Assembly: GCF_003095655.1 (NCBI RefSeq)
Contig: NZ_CP029151.1
Span: 1,487,001-1,551,000 of the forward strand
Direction: 5' to 3'
Length of the DNA: 64,000 nucleotides
Source of the DNA: Dokdonia sp. Dokd-P16
Lineage (GTDB): Bacteria > Bacteroidota > Bacteroidia > Flavobacteriales > Flavobacteriaceae
Under the pieces are notes generated by a model, which was not told the origin of the DNA, ran no database searches, and was given only the letters and a program-made list of their open reading frames with translations. Each line of letters begins with the position of its first letter. Positions within the stretch are counted from its first letter, which is position 1. Positions 43,351 through 51,362 of the stretch are shown here, one piece after another. A program made the position numbers and the translations under genes.

Positions 43351-43650
43351 TTAGAATACTTCATTATTTAAGCTCTCCCAAGTAGGATTAACAGTTTCTA
43401 TAAGCTGATTTTTCTTTTGCCTACTCCACCTTTTTAGTTGTTTCTCTCTGGCAATAGCATCTGTTGCATATTGAAAACCTTCATAGTAGACGAGATCATA
43501 ACAATTATACCTTCTAGCGAAAGAAATTTTGCTGTTTTCAGAGTCAAAATAATGCTGGCTAATTCTTCTTTGGATATCATTTGTTACACCTATATACACA
43601 GTCGTTCGGTATTGATTTGTAGTTATGTAGATGTAGAAATTGGTAAACAT
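43351..43650 (-). CDS. Small GIY-YIG endonuclease family protein
   Basis: A 99-residue single-domain nuclease. The pair FYIY (5-8) and YIG (19-21) forms the GIY-YIG signature, Arg28 in DIQRRISQH and Glu near 67 in AIAREKQLKRW are the usual catalytic residues. It is a UPF0213/YhbQ-like size but adds a C-terminal tail. The upstream reading frame to 43725 runs into repeat DNA, so the start is set at ATG 43650 (MFTNFYIY). The gene is enclosed on both sides by arrays of the same inverted repeat, with no other gene, which suggests a mobile or repeat-maintaining unit. Confidence 0.87.
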   Translation of the reverse strand: MFTNFYIYITTNQYRTTVYIGVTNDIQRRISQHYFDSENSKISFARRYNCYDLVYYEGFQYATDAIAREKQLKRWSRQKKNQLIETVNPTWESLNNEVF

Positions 43651-43698
43651 AATAGATTGTAAATCATAAATATAGCGTATTTGTAAGAAAGCATTCTT

Positions 43699-43977
43699 GT
43701 CACCTCGAGCGTGTCGAGAGGTCACACAACTAGCTTTTTATGCCCTTACTCCTATGCGATTTCTCGGCAGACTCGAAATGACGAGCGATTGTAATCTCGA
43801 CGCAAGGAGAGGTGACACAAGTAGTTTTTTGTATTTAATTGTTTTGCATACTGATATGCAATTTCTCGACAGGCTCGAAATGACAAGCTTTAGTCACCTC
43901 GAGCGTGTTGAGAGGTCACACAAGTAGCTCTTGGATACGCTTACTCATATGCGATTTTTCGACAAGCTCGAAATGAC
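43699..43977. repeat. Inverted-repeat array, right of the GIY-YIG gene
   Basis: Three units: 43699-43782, 43791-43884 and 43893-43977, spaced 8 bp apart, with arms and core as in the left array (GTCACCTCGAGCGTGTYGAGAGGTCACAC ... GCGATTTYTCGRCARRCTCGAAATGAC, written here only to show base ambiguity). With the left array this makes five full units around the nuclease gene. Confidence 0.92.
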
Positions 43978-43986
43978 GAGTGATTG

Positions 43987-43994
43987 TATATTTG
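43987..43994 (+). promoter_or_regulatory. -7 box of histone-deacetylase-like gene
   Basis: TATATTTG, exact TAnnTTTG, 22 bp before ATG 44017, directly after the last repeat unit. Confidence 0.5.
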
Positions 43995-44016
43995 TATACT
44001 CACTACAATATACTTA

Positions 44017-44919
44017 ATGCTCAAAATCGCCTTTCACCACATCTACAAACATCCGCTTCCAGAAGGACATCGTTTTCCTATGGAGAAGTATGATTTGCTT
44101 CCTAAGCAGTTAGTATATGAAGGTACGTGTGATGCAGATAATTTCTTCGAGCCTGTACAGGTAGCTCACGAGCATATTTTGCGATGTCATACTACAGAGT
44201 ATGTAGAGAATCTCAAAGCGCTAGCTATCGACCCTAGAGCACAGCGAAAAACCGGTTTTCCGCTCTCACAAGAACTTGTAGATCGCGAATTAATCATCAC
44301 TCAAGGTACCATAAATGGGTGTCACTATGCGCTAGAAAATGGCATTGCAATGAATATTGCTGGTGGTACACACCACGCTTATACAGATCACGGAGAGGCA
44401 TTTTGTCTTCTCAATGACCAAGCGATTGCTGCGCGATATTTACAAGCAAACGAGCTTGCAAAAAAAATTCTCATTGTAGACCTCGATGTTCATCAAGGTA
44501 ATGGAACGGCAGAGATTTTTGCAGGTGACGATTCGGTGTTTACGTTTTCTATGCACGGTAAGGCAAACTATCCTTTTAGAAAAGAAATCTCAGATCTTGA
44601 TATCGCACTAGAGACCGATACAAGCGATGCGGAGTATCTCGATATTCTCAAAAAAACATTGCCTAATCTTATTAAAGAACAACAGCCAGATTTTATCTTC
44701 TATCTATGCGGAGTCGATATTTTAGCGAGTGACAAACTGGGTAAATTGGGATGTAGTGTAGAAGGTTGTAAAGAGCGCGATCGGTTTGTGTTACAAACCT
44801 GTCACGATTTAAAAATTCCCGTACAATGTAGTATGGGCGGCGGCTATTCTCCAGACATAAAAGTGATAATTGACGCACACGCAAATACTTTTAGAGTCGC
44901 ACAAGATATTTATTTTTAG
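44017..44919 (+). CDS. Histone deacetylase-superfamily amidohydrolase
   Basis: A 300-residue zinc deacetylase of the AcuC/HDAC class. Key sites: His-His pair in GGTHHAYTDHG, DLDVHQGNGTAEIF with metal-binding Asp and His, the later Asp in CGVDILASDKLG, and GGGYSP. In bacteria these remove acetyl or acyl groups from proteins or small amides such as acetylpolyamines. ATG 44017 (MLKIAFHHIYKHPLPEGHRF) is preferred to an in-frame start in the promoter. The gene is solitary; a long GAGTTATA/TATAACTC inverted repeat lies after it in 44926-45010. Confidence 0.92.
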   Translation: MLKIAFHHIYKHPLPEGHRFPMEKYDLLPKQLVYEGTCDADNFFEPVQVAHEHILRCHTTEYVENLKALAIDPRAQRKTGFPLSQELVDRELIITQGTINGCHYALENGIAMNIAGGTHHAYTDHGEAFCLLNDQAIAARYLQANELAKKILIVDLDVHQGNGTAEIFAGDDSVFTFSMHGKANYPFRKEISDLDIALETDTSDAEYLDILKKTLPNLIKEQQPDFIFYLCGVDILASDKLGKLGCSVEGCKERDRFVLQTCHDLKIPVQCSMGGGYSPDIKVIIDAHANTFRVAQDIYF

Positions 44920-45057
44920 GTCCTTGAGTTATATAGAGGAGAGTGAATTTCTTCTACTTTTAAAGCTGCTAAATCTAGGGTTTTGAATCATGTAAAACAG
45001 CTATAACTCGATAAAAATAGATGATTCAGCGCTTTTTTGCCAAAGTAAAAAAATCTA

Positions 45058-47544
45058 CTAGAGTCCCCTTCGGGGGTTGGGGGATTTCATCAACTTCGCG
45101 GTCATTTTCTTGATCCTATCGGCTAGTTTTTCGCTACTCAATTTTTCGCGTAAGCGGTCCGTAATTATTGGAAAAGATAAAGGCGTAGGTTGCTCGCAAT
45201 CCATCCATACAATTTCTTGCGTCTCTATGCGCTCAAGGGCTTGTTGTAAACGGCCTTCTTCAAGTTGGTGCTCAAAGGTTTCTGTAAATGCCTGCTGAAA
45301 CAGTAGATTCTCTGCCTCATAATCACGGAACACATCAAAAAACAACTGACTACTACTTTGCAAGTGTTTCTGTTTGATTTGCTTGTTTGGAAAACCAGTA
45401 AAAACAAGTCCAGAAATCACCGCAATATCTCTAAATTTTCGCCTGGCCATCTCTGTAGCATTGAGACTATTCTGCAAGTCATCGTGCATATATGCCGTCG
45501 TAAATAGGTCGTTATCTAGTAGCTGCTGTATGTCTATAGGTTGGTCTGAAAGCAGCTCAAAACCATAGTCATTAAAGGCGAGAGAGAAGGTGATAGGATC
45601 TAGCAAACTAAGACGGTACCCAAGTAAACTTCCCATTGCTTCGTGCACAAAACGACCTTCAAAAGGATAAAATACGTGATGATAGCCATCGCGCGTTTTA
45701 AAAGTCTCAATGAGCAGTTGCTCATCACTCGGGATGATGCTCTCTACCTTTTGCTGTCTAAAAATATGCTCTAGCGCATTAATCTCAAGAGACCGCTTTC
45801 GCGAAAGCGAATTCCCTGTATAAAGTTCCTCCCTTAACAGCTGCGACATCTGGCTACTTAAAGTGAGCCTACCGCCCATCCACGAAGGGACTTTATTAGT
45901 TTTCTTAGAGCTGTTGCGCACGTGCACTTCCATATTTTTAATACGGATAAATTCTAGGTTGCGACCAGCAAAAGTAAACACATCACCACGCGTTAACTTG
46001 CTTATGAAAAACTCCTCTATGGTACCAATGTAACCCCCTTTTTGATATTTGACTACAAGATTTGCATCGCTTACAATCGTACCTATTTGCAGGCGATGAC
46101 GCATTGCCACCATACGAGAGTTGACTTTAAATCTGCCGTCCTCAAGAATCTCCACCTTCTTATACTCATCATAAGCTTGTAGGGATTGCGCACCCATCGT
46201 CATAAAATTGAGACACCATTCCCATTGCTCTTTTGCCATTACTTGAAAGCAAAACGTAGTCTGTATCTCTGGCCAGATATCTTCGGGTAAAAATCCGTCA
46301 GATACTGCTAGTGTCACGAGATATTGAATCAGTACGTCAAAACTATTGAGGTACGGAATTCTATCTTCTACCGTGTTTTCCTTTACAGCGCGTTGCAAGG
46401 CAGAAGCTTCTACCAGCTCAATGGCGTGTGTAGGCAAAAAGTAAATCACACTCTCCTTACCAGGGCTGTGACCAGATCGCCCAGCACGTTGTAAAAAGCG
46501 AGCGACACCCTTCGGGCCGCCTATTTGGATGATGGTTTCAACAGGTGCAAAGTCTACTCCGAGATCAAGGCTAGAAGTACAAACTACCGCCTTGAGAGAG
46601 CCGTTGCGAATGGCGCCCTCAACCCACGTGCGCGTCTCTTTATTGATACTCCCGTGATGCATTGCAATTTCACCAGCATACTCAGGATGTGCCGCAAGAA
46701 TGCGCTGAAACCAGATTTCACACTGGCTGCGCGTGTTCGTAAACAGTAAGGTCGTCTTGCTGTTGTTGATAATGGGTACGACGTACTCAAGCAAGTGCAA
46801 TCCCAAATGACCACGCCAAGGAAAGGTTTCCATCTCGTCTGGAATGATTGACTTAACAGTAATTTTTTTGTTGATGTTTGCTTTGATAATTACGCTTTCG
46901 CGAAAAGCGTCACTCTCATAGCCCAGCAGTACTTCTCGAGCTTGCTCAAGATTTCCAATCGTTGCCGAAATACCCCAGAGACGCATAGCTGAAGCGACAG
47001 TTTTCAATCGGCTCAAGGCGAGTTCCATTTGTACACCGCGCTTAGTCCCTAGAAGTTCGTGCCACTCATCTACTATTACGGCAGAGCAGTCTTTAAAGAC
47101 TTTCTCATACCCTTTTGAGGCAATTAAAAGCATCAAGCTCTCGGGTGTGGTGATGAGCAAGTCTGGCATAGAACGTTTTTGCTTGGCACGTTCAGATTGT
47201 GGTGTATCTCCATTGCGTATTCCTACTGTCATTTGTGTGCCGAGATCTTGTGTGATGCGAGAAGCCGAAAGCTCAATCTCATTAGAAAGCGAGCGCAGCG
47301 GAGTAATCCAAATAGCCTTTAGTCCTTTTTTATGTTTGGTCTTGTAATCAGGGTTTTGCTTTATGTAATTGAGAACTACCGGAAACCAAAGTGCATACGT
47401 TTTACCACTACCCGTAGGTGCATTAAGCAATCCATTTTTACCCGAAAGAAACGCCTTCCACGTTTGTTTTTGAAATGGAAAAGGTTTCCAGTCTTGCGAC
47501 TGGAACCAGTTATTTGCGATATCGAGTAGTTCTTTTTGAGTCAT
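45058..47544 (-). CDS. Ligase-associated DNA damage response Lhr-type DEXH helicase
   Basis: An 828-residue superfamily 2 helicase. Walker A PTGSGKT (43-49), DEWH box in VIVDEWHELLG (about 163), SAT motif GISATIGN, motif VI QRAGRSGHSPG, then the Lhr core winged-helix and beta-barrel regions. It acts with the adjacent ligase and exonuclease and with PdeM in DNA repair. Palindrome copies at 45797-45806 (SLSRKRS) and 46896-46905 (AFRES). The last residues KSPNPRRGL are encoded by a dispersed GC-rich repeat (45061-45087) directly before the stop, so the native C-terminus was probably altered. Confidence 0.94.
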   Translation of the reverse strand: MTQKELLDIANNWFQSQDWKPFPFQKQTWKAFLSGKNGLLNAPTGSGKTYALWFPVVLNYIKQNPDYKTKHKKGLKAIWITPLRSLSNEIELSASRITQDLGTQMTVGIRNGDTPQSERAKQKRSMPDLLITTPESLMLLIASKGYEKVFKDCSAVIVDEWHELLGTKRGVQMELALSRLKTVASAMRLWGISATIGNLEQAREVLLGYESDAFRESVIIKANINKKITVKSIIPDEMETFPWRGHLGLHLLEYVVPIINNSKTTLLFTNTRSQCEIWFQRILAAHPEYAGEIAMHHGSINKETRTWVEGAIRNGSLKAVVCTSSLDLGVDFAPVETIIQIGGPKGVARFLQRAGRSGHSPGKESVIYFLPTHAIELVEASALQRAVKENTVEDRIPYLNSFDVLIQYLVTLAVSDGFLPEDIWPEIQTTFCFQVMAKEQWEWCLNFMTMGAQSLQAYDEYKKVEILEDGRFKVNSRMVAMRHRLQIGTIVSDANLVVKYQKGGYIGTIEEFFISKLTRGDVFTFAGRNLEFIRIKNMEVHVRNSSKKTNKVPSWMGGRLTLSSQMSQLLREELYTGNSLSRKRSLEINALEHIFRQQKVESIIPSDEQLLIETFKTRDGYHHVFYPFEGRFVHEAMGSLLGYRLSLLDPITFSLAFNDYGFELLSDQPIDIQQLLDNDLFTTAYMHDDLQNSLNATEMARRKFRDIAVISGLVFTGFPNKQIKQKHLQSSSQLFFDVFRDYEAENLLFQQAFTETFEHQLEEGRLQQALERIETQEIVWMDCEQPTPLSFPIITDRLREKLSSEKLADRIKKMTAKLMKSPNPRRGL
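45061..45087. repeat. Dispersed GC-rich repeat fragment in the helicase 3' end
   Basis: CCCCTTCGGGGGTTGGGGGA, of a kind that recurs at gene ends in flavobacteria. On the minus strand it supplies the last nine codons and abuts the stop of the helicase gene. Confidence 0.65.
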
Positions 47545-47554
47545 ATCAATAAAG

Positions 47555-47609
47555 TTCCCCTCCTTGAAAGGGAGGGATGGCCACGCCCTAAGCGTGGACG
47601 GGGTGGGTG
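47555..47609. repeat. Paired-hairpin element, 3' side of the DUF559 gene
   Basis: Two adjacent hairpins, CCCTCC-TTGAAA-GGGAGG and CCACGC-CCTA-AGCGTGG, then GGGGTGGGTG. It fills the space between the helicase start (47544) and the DUF559 stop (47610). An element of the same plan lies inverted on the other side of the DUF559 gene. Confidence 0.85.
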
Positions 47610-47972
47610 TTACTTAAAATTATCACTAATATCTTTTAAAACACTTGGTAAAAGATCAAAAACCATTTTGTTTTCAAAACGAATTACTCGTAGTCCTTGA
47701 TTTTTCAAGTATTTTGTTCTCATTTCATCGTACTGTTGCGCCTGCTCATTCATATGTACTTGACCATCTAGTTCAATAATTAACTGCTCTGATGCACAGT
47801 AAAAATCAACGATAAAGGGCCCTATGCCGTGTTGTCTTCTAAATTTTTTATCCTCAAGCTGTTTGCGTTTTAAGTGTGACCACAAAAATGCCTCTGCTGG
47901 AGTCAAATTACTTCTCAATTCTTTTCTAAATTTCAAAGTTTCTTCTGGATTGTGAAGCTTTTGCTTTTTCAT
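47610..47972 (-). CDS. DUF559 (Vsr-like) endonuclease-domain protein
   Basis: A 120-residue protein of the DUF559 family, related to very-short-patch and restriction nucleases. The PD-(D/E)XK site is visible: Asp56 in GPFIVDFYC, Glu67 and Asp69 in LIIELDGQVH. The N-terminal helix NLTPAEAFLWSHLK and the RVIRFEN end are typical. It lies within the repair operon, between the ligase and helicase genes, with paired-hairpin repeats on both sides in opposite orientation. The element and gene together look inserted, since the neighbours form one unit in other genomes. Confidence 0.9.
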   Translation of the reverse strand: MKKQKLHNPEETLKFRKELRSNLTPAEAFLWSHLKRKQLEDKKFRRQHGIGPFIVDFYCASEQLIIELDGQVHMNEQAQQYDEMRTKYLKNQGLRVIRFENKMVFDLLPSVLKDISDNFK

Positions 47973-47989
47973 TTTTATTTTGGCTTTTA

Positions 47990-48050
47990 CCCCATCCGAC
48001 CTAGATCTTCTAGGTCACCTTCCCCTTTCTGGGGAAGGAGCTTTTGTTTA
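47990..48050. repeat. Paired-hairpin element, 5' side of the DUF559 gene
   Basis: Contains CCCCATCC, a perfect 8-bp hairpin GACCTAGA-TCT-TCTAGGTC (47998-48016) and a perfect 8-bp hairpin CCTTCCCC-TTTCT-GGGGAAGG (48018-48038). Read on the minus strand, it has the same order of parts as the element at 47555-47609: C-rich hairpin, second hairpin, GGATGGGGT. Confidence 0.85.
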
Positions 48051-48117
48051 ACTCTTTAATCTTTAAAAGCTTCCCATTCTTAACCTGGAGATATTCGGAC
48101 ATTGCTTTCTTGCATCA

Positions 48118-49743
48118 TTATTTTGTGGGCGGGAGAGATTCCTTCGCTGCGCTCGGAATCATCCCTTTTAAATCCTCTAGTGTATTTGCATCTTCTATTT
48201 TTTTGTCGTGTCGCCAGCGTAGCATTCTAGGGAAACGAGTGGCAATACCACTCTTATGTCTTTTTGATAAAGCTATTCCCTCAAAAGCAATCTCAAACAC
48301 GTGATGAGGTGTTACAGATCTAACTGGCCCAAAACGCTCTAGTGTGTTTTTTTTAATCCAGTTATCTACTTTTCTAAACTCGGCGTCTGTAAGTCCAGAG
48401 TAGGCTTTTGCAAAAGTAACGAGCTCGGTTTTATCTTCATTCCATAAACCGAAAGTGTAATCTGTAAATAAATTACTTCGTCTACCGTGGCCACGCATTG
48501 CATAGGTGAGCACAGCGTCAATAGTGAGTGGATCTACTTTCCATTTCCACCAGTCGCCTTTTTTACGACCTACGCGATAGGGGCTGTCTTTGCGCTTTAT
48601 CATTAATCCTTCAGAGCGCATCTCTCTACTACGGTCTCTTTCTTGTGCCATTGCTTCCCAACTATCAAACTCCATTGTTTCAGAAATACCGATAGGCAGT
48701 TCTTTATCTGTGATATTGCGATATAACGATTCAAGGATTGTTCTCCTTTTCGCGAAAGCGGTTTCACGCAAGTCTTTTCCTTCCCATTCTAGAATATCAT
48801 AAGCTTTGATAATTACAGGCACTTCTTTGAGCATTTTCTTGCTCACGGTTTTCCTTCCGATACGTGCTTGCAAATCATTAAATGTACCAATCTGCCCATC
48901 ATAAAAAGGCAGTAACTCACCATCTATGACGGTTCCGTCTGGTATGTGCTCTTTGAGAATCTCTAGTTCTGGGTATTTATCTGTCACTAGCTCTTCACCG
49001 CGACTCCAGATAAAAATATCGCCATTACGAAAGATGGTTTGTGAGCGTATACCATCCCACTTATGTTCGGCAAGAAAGTCTGTCACATCACCCAGCGCCG
49101 AAGGTTCATCTTCAACTGCATAGGCAAGGTAAAATGGATAGGGTCTTGAAAACTCTTGGCTTGCATCTTCCTCGATTACCAAATCATGGAAGGTAACCAT
49201 CTGTGGTTTCCAGTCTCCCATAAGTTTATAAGCTAGTACATCTTCTTCTATGTCTGTCGCTTGTGATAATGCGCGTGTCATCAACTTTTGACTCACGCCT
49301 ATTCTAAAGCCTCCTGTAATTAGTTTTGTAAATACAAAACGTTCATAATAGTTGAGGTTTGCCCAATTGTCAAAGAGGTATTCCTTTTTCTCTTCATCAG
49401 TTTTTTTCCTTAGAGCAATCATTTCTTCTAAAAACTGGGTAAGTGACTTCTCAGAAGATGCTGTTGCTGCCGGAACCACAAGTGCAATCGTTTCTGCAAG
49501 GTCACCCACGATGTGATAGCTCTCTTCAAAAAGCCATAATGGAATGTTAGATAGTTCGCTCGCCCATTCTCTAAGTAAGGTTGTGTTTACAGGCCTTGGA
49601 GGGCGACGGTGTGATAGGATGGCAATCGTCCACACCTTATCTTTATCTGGCGCCTCGGTAAAATAATGAGCAAGTGCTTTTACCTTCTCATTAGTTTTAT
49701 TTGTAGAATCGAGTGTTTTTATAAGTGCTGCAAATAGTTTCAT
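48118..49743 (-). CDS. ATP-dependent DNA ligase of the ligase-associated repair operon
   Basis: A 541-residue ligase. N-terminal DNA-binding domain (about 1-200), adenylation domain with Lys228 in EHKWDGIR, downstream motifs IDGELLPF, SEGLMIKRKDSPY and WWKWKVDPLTIDAV, then the OB-fold to about 520. It seals nicks using ATP and lacks LigD-like polymerase and phosphoesterase domains; those functions are in the neighbours. The ATG overlaps the exonuclease stop by 4 bp (ATGA). A palindrome core (48748-48757) encodes FAKR. The last residues (IPSAAKESLPPTK) come from a dispersed repeat at 48131-48162. Confidence 0.94.
   Translation of the reverse strand: MKLFAALIKTLDSTNKTNEKVKALAHYFTEAPDKDKVWTIAILSHRRPPRPVNTTLLREWASELSNIPLWLFEESYHIVGDLAETIALVVPAATASSEKSLTQFLEEMIALRKKTDEEKKEYLFDNWANLNYYERFVFTKLITGGFRIGVSQKLMTRALSQATDIEEDVLAYKLMGDWKPQMVTFHDLVIEEDASQEFSRPYPFYLAYAVEDEPSALGDVTDFLAEHKWDGIRSQTIFRNGDIFIWSRGEELVTDKYPELEILKEHIPDGTVIDGELLPFYDGQIGTFNDLQARIGRKTVSKKMLKEVPVIIKAYDILEWEGKDLRETAFAKRRTILESLYRNITDKELPIGISETMEFDSWEAMAQERDRSREMRSEGLMIKRKDSPYRVGRKKGDWWKWKVDPLTIDAVLTYAMRGHGRRSNLFTDYTFGLWNEDKTELVTFAKAYSGLTDAEFRKVDNWIKKNTLERFGPVRSVTPHHVFEIAFEGIALSKRHKSGIATRFPRMLRWRHDKKIEDANTLEDLKGMIPSAAKESLPPTK
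48131..48162. repeat. Dispersed repeat forming the ligase C-terminus
   Basis: GAGATTCCTTCGCTGCGCTC followed by GGAATCATCC, a widespread bacterial intergenic element type. It encodes about ten terminal residues of the ligase on the minus strand. Confidence 0.6.
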
Positions 49744-50786
49744 ATGCTAGTTTCCTCCTCCTCTTTTTTTGCATCCCCTTCGGCTAATTCGCCTTCATAT
49801 TGTGTTTCTTCCGTGCGAGCATCATAACCTATGCTACGTAAATATTTGGAGAATATATCTGTGTATCCGTGAGTACAAATGATTTTTTCGGCACCTGTAG
49901 CTTCTATACTTTGTAGTAAACTAGGCCAGTCACAGTGATCACTTAGCACAAAGCCTTTGTCAATCGCTCTGCGTCTTCTTGCTCCTCTAAAAGCCATCCA
50001 GCCGCTAGCGCTTGCGGTTACGTATGGCACCATCTTGCGTATCCACGTACTGCCGTGAGTAGCTGGTGGTGCTAGCACGATACTTCCTTTAAAATCTTCT
50101 TTTTTGGTATCTCTAGTTATTAATTCTGTTGCTGGCATATCGATCATAGGGCGCAGTACTTCAGTCATTTTTTCGATAGCGCCGTGGGTGAGTATCTTTC
50201 CTATAGTCGGGTCAAGGTGTTTCAATAATCGTTGTGCTTTACCTAAGCTGTAAGCAAAAAGTACAGAGCACTTTCCTTCGGCTTTGTTTTGCGCCCACCA
50301 GGTGTTTATATCGTGCATTACTTCGGCTTGTGGTGTCCACTTGAATGCTGGAAGTCCAAAGGTGCATTCGGTTATAAAAGTGTCGCATTTTACGGGTTCG
50401 TAAGGTTGAGAGATACCATCTACTTCGGTTTTATAATCGCCTGTAAATACCCACACTTCGCCTTTGTGTTCTACACGTATCTGACTAGAGCCTGGAATGT
50501 GACCAGCGGGATGAAAGGTGAATTTTACATTGTTGATATTTACGCTTTCGCGAAAGCGTACCCCAGAAACATTGATATCTCCCAACCTATGAGAAATGAT
50601 AGGAACGTTACTCTCGTGAGTGATATACTGTTTATGTCCCCAGCGACTGTGGTCTGCGTGGCCGTGTGTGATGAGGGCTTTATCTACAGGTTTCCATGGG
50701 TCTAGATAGACCTTTGCGGGTGGGCAATAAATACCCTTGTCTGTAAATTCTAAAAGTGGTTTTTTCAAGCTATTTTTCTTTTTCAT
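49740..50786 (-). CDS. Ligase-associated DNA damage response MBL exonuclease
   Basis: A 348-residue metallo-beta-lactamase/beta-CASP nuclease related to SNM1/Artemis. Metal motif THGHADHSRWG (41-46 HGHADH), later AGHIPGSSQI, FTGDYKTE, VLSDHCDWPSL and CTHGYTD. It trims DNA ends before ligation. First gene of the operon, 4 bp overlap with the ligase gene. The Glu/Lys-rich tail EGDAKKEEEETSI is extra. A perfect palindrome copy (core 50547-50556) encodes VRFRESV. Confidence 0.94.
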   Translation of the reverse strand: MKKKNSLKKPLLEFTDKGIYCPPAKVYLDPWKPVDKALITHGHADHSRWGHKQYITHESNVPIISHRLGDINVSGVRFRESVNINNVKFTFHPAGHIPGSSQIRVEHKGEVWVFTGDYKTEVDGISQPYEPVKCDTFITECTFGLPAFKWTPQAEVMHDINTWWAQNKAEGKCSVLFAYSLGKAQRLLKHLDPTIGKILTHGAIEKMTEVLRPMIDMPATELITRDTKKEDFKGSIVLAPPATHGSTWIRKMVPYVTASASGWMAFRGARRRRAIDKGFVLSDHCDWPSLLQSIEATGAEKIICTHGYTDIFSKYLRSIGYDARTEETQYEGELAEGDAKKEEEETSI

Positions 50787-50845
50787 CTTAAAGATACGAG
50801 TCAGAATACCTTTACATTAGGGTTTTAGCAAAACTTTAGGGCATA

Positions 50846-50873
50846 AAAAAGCCTCTTTTTGCAAGAGGCTTTT
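50846..50873. terminator. Terminator between hypothetical gene and exonuclease operon
   Basis: 11-bp stem AAAAGCCTCTT / AAGAGGCTTTT, T-tracts on both strands. Confidence 0.85.
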
Positions 50874-50893
50874 AGGTGTTATAAGTTCAATTA

Positions 50894-51205
50894 TTATTCG
50901 ATTACTTCTAAGTGAAGAATGATTCCATCACTTGAGCTATCTTCAGATTTGTCTATGGTTTTATAGTGAACTAGATACTCTAAACCTACATTATCATTCT
51001 TTGTAAGTAGCTTACCATTAATACTGGTAGTAGCATCTATTTCTAAAATTTTCGGCTCATTTTCGCCATCTGTAAAGAAGAAATATCCTCCTTCATAAGC
51101 ATCAAATACAAGGTGCTCTGTAAATGCTTCTTTAGAATTTTCTATTGCTGTAAAAGGGCTTATTCCTAATAATATTGTGCTGAATAATATAAGTATGGTT
51201 TTCAT
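50894..51205 (-). CDS. Small secreted hypothetical protein
   Basis: A 103-residue protein with a signal peptide (hydrophobic 3-18). The mature part is acidic and beta-rich (HLVFDAYEGGYFFFTD, YLVHYKTIDKSEDSSSD, IILHLEVIE). No family recognised. It has its own terminator and stands apart from the repair operon and from the plug-protein pair. Confidence 0.62.
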   Translation of the reverse strand: MKTILILFSTILLGISPFTAIENSKEAFTEHLVFDAYEGGYFFFTDGENEPKILEIDATTSINGKLLTKNDNVGLEYLVHYKTIDKSEDSSSDGIILHLEVIE

Positions 51206-51362
51206 AATATCGATGGTTTAGTTAGCTTCAGTAAAGTGTTTTAAATGCTTTCTGAGTATAAATATAGTGCTAGACTTAGCCTATCGATTTTTAATTAACC
51301 ATTGTTTGTGAGGGAATGTTAAGGGTATGGAAAATTAACATTCTTTCATTAAACATAGATTA

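Noticed and set aside
43651-43725. Longer N-terminus for the GIY-YIG protein
   Set aside because: The extra 25 residues are encoded partly by the repeat arm; ATG 43650 restores the normal GIY-YIG start.
43697-43927. 76-codon plus-strand frame right of the GIY-YIG gene
   Set aside because: Lies wholly in the repeat array and has no start signal.
43043-43977. CRISPR array
   Set aside because: Units are imperfect hairpins of about 85 bp with near-identical interiors, not short repeats with unique spacers, and no cas gene is present.
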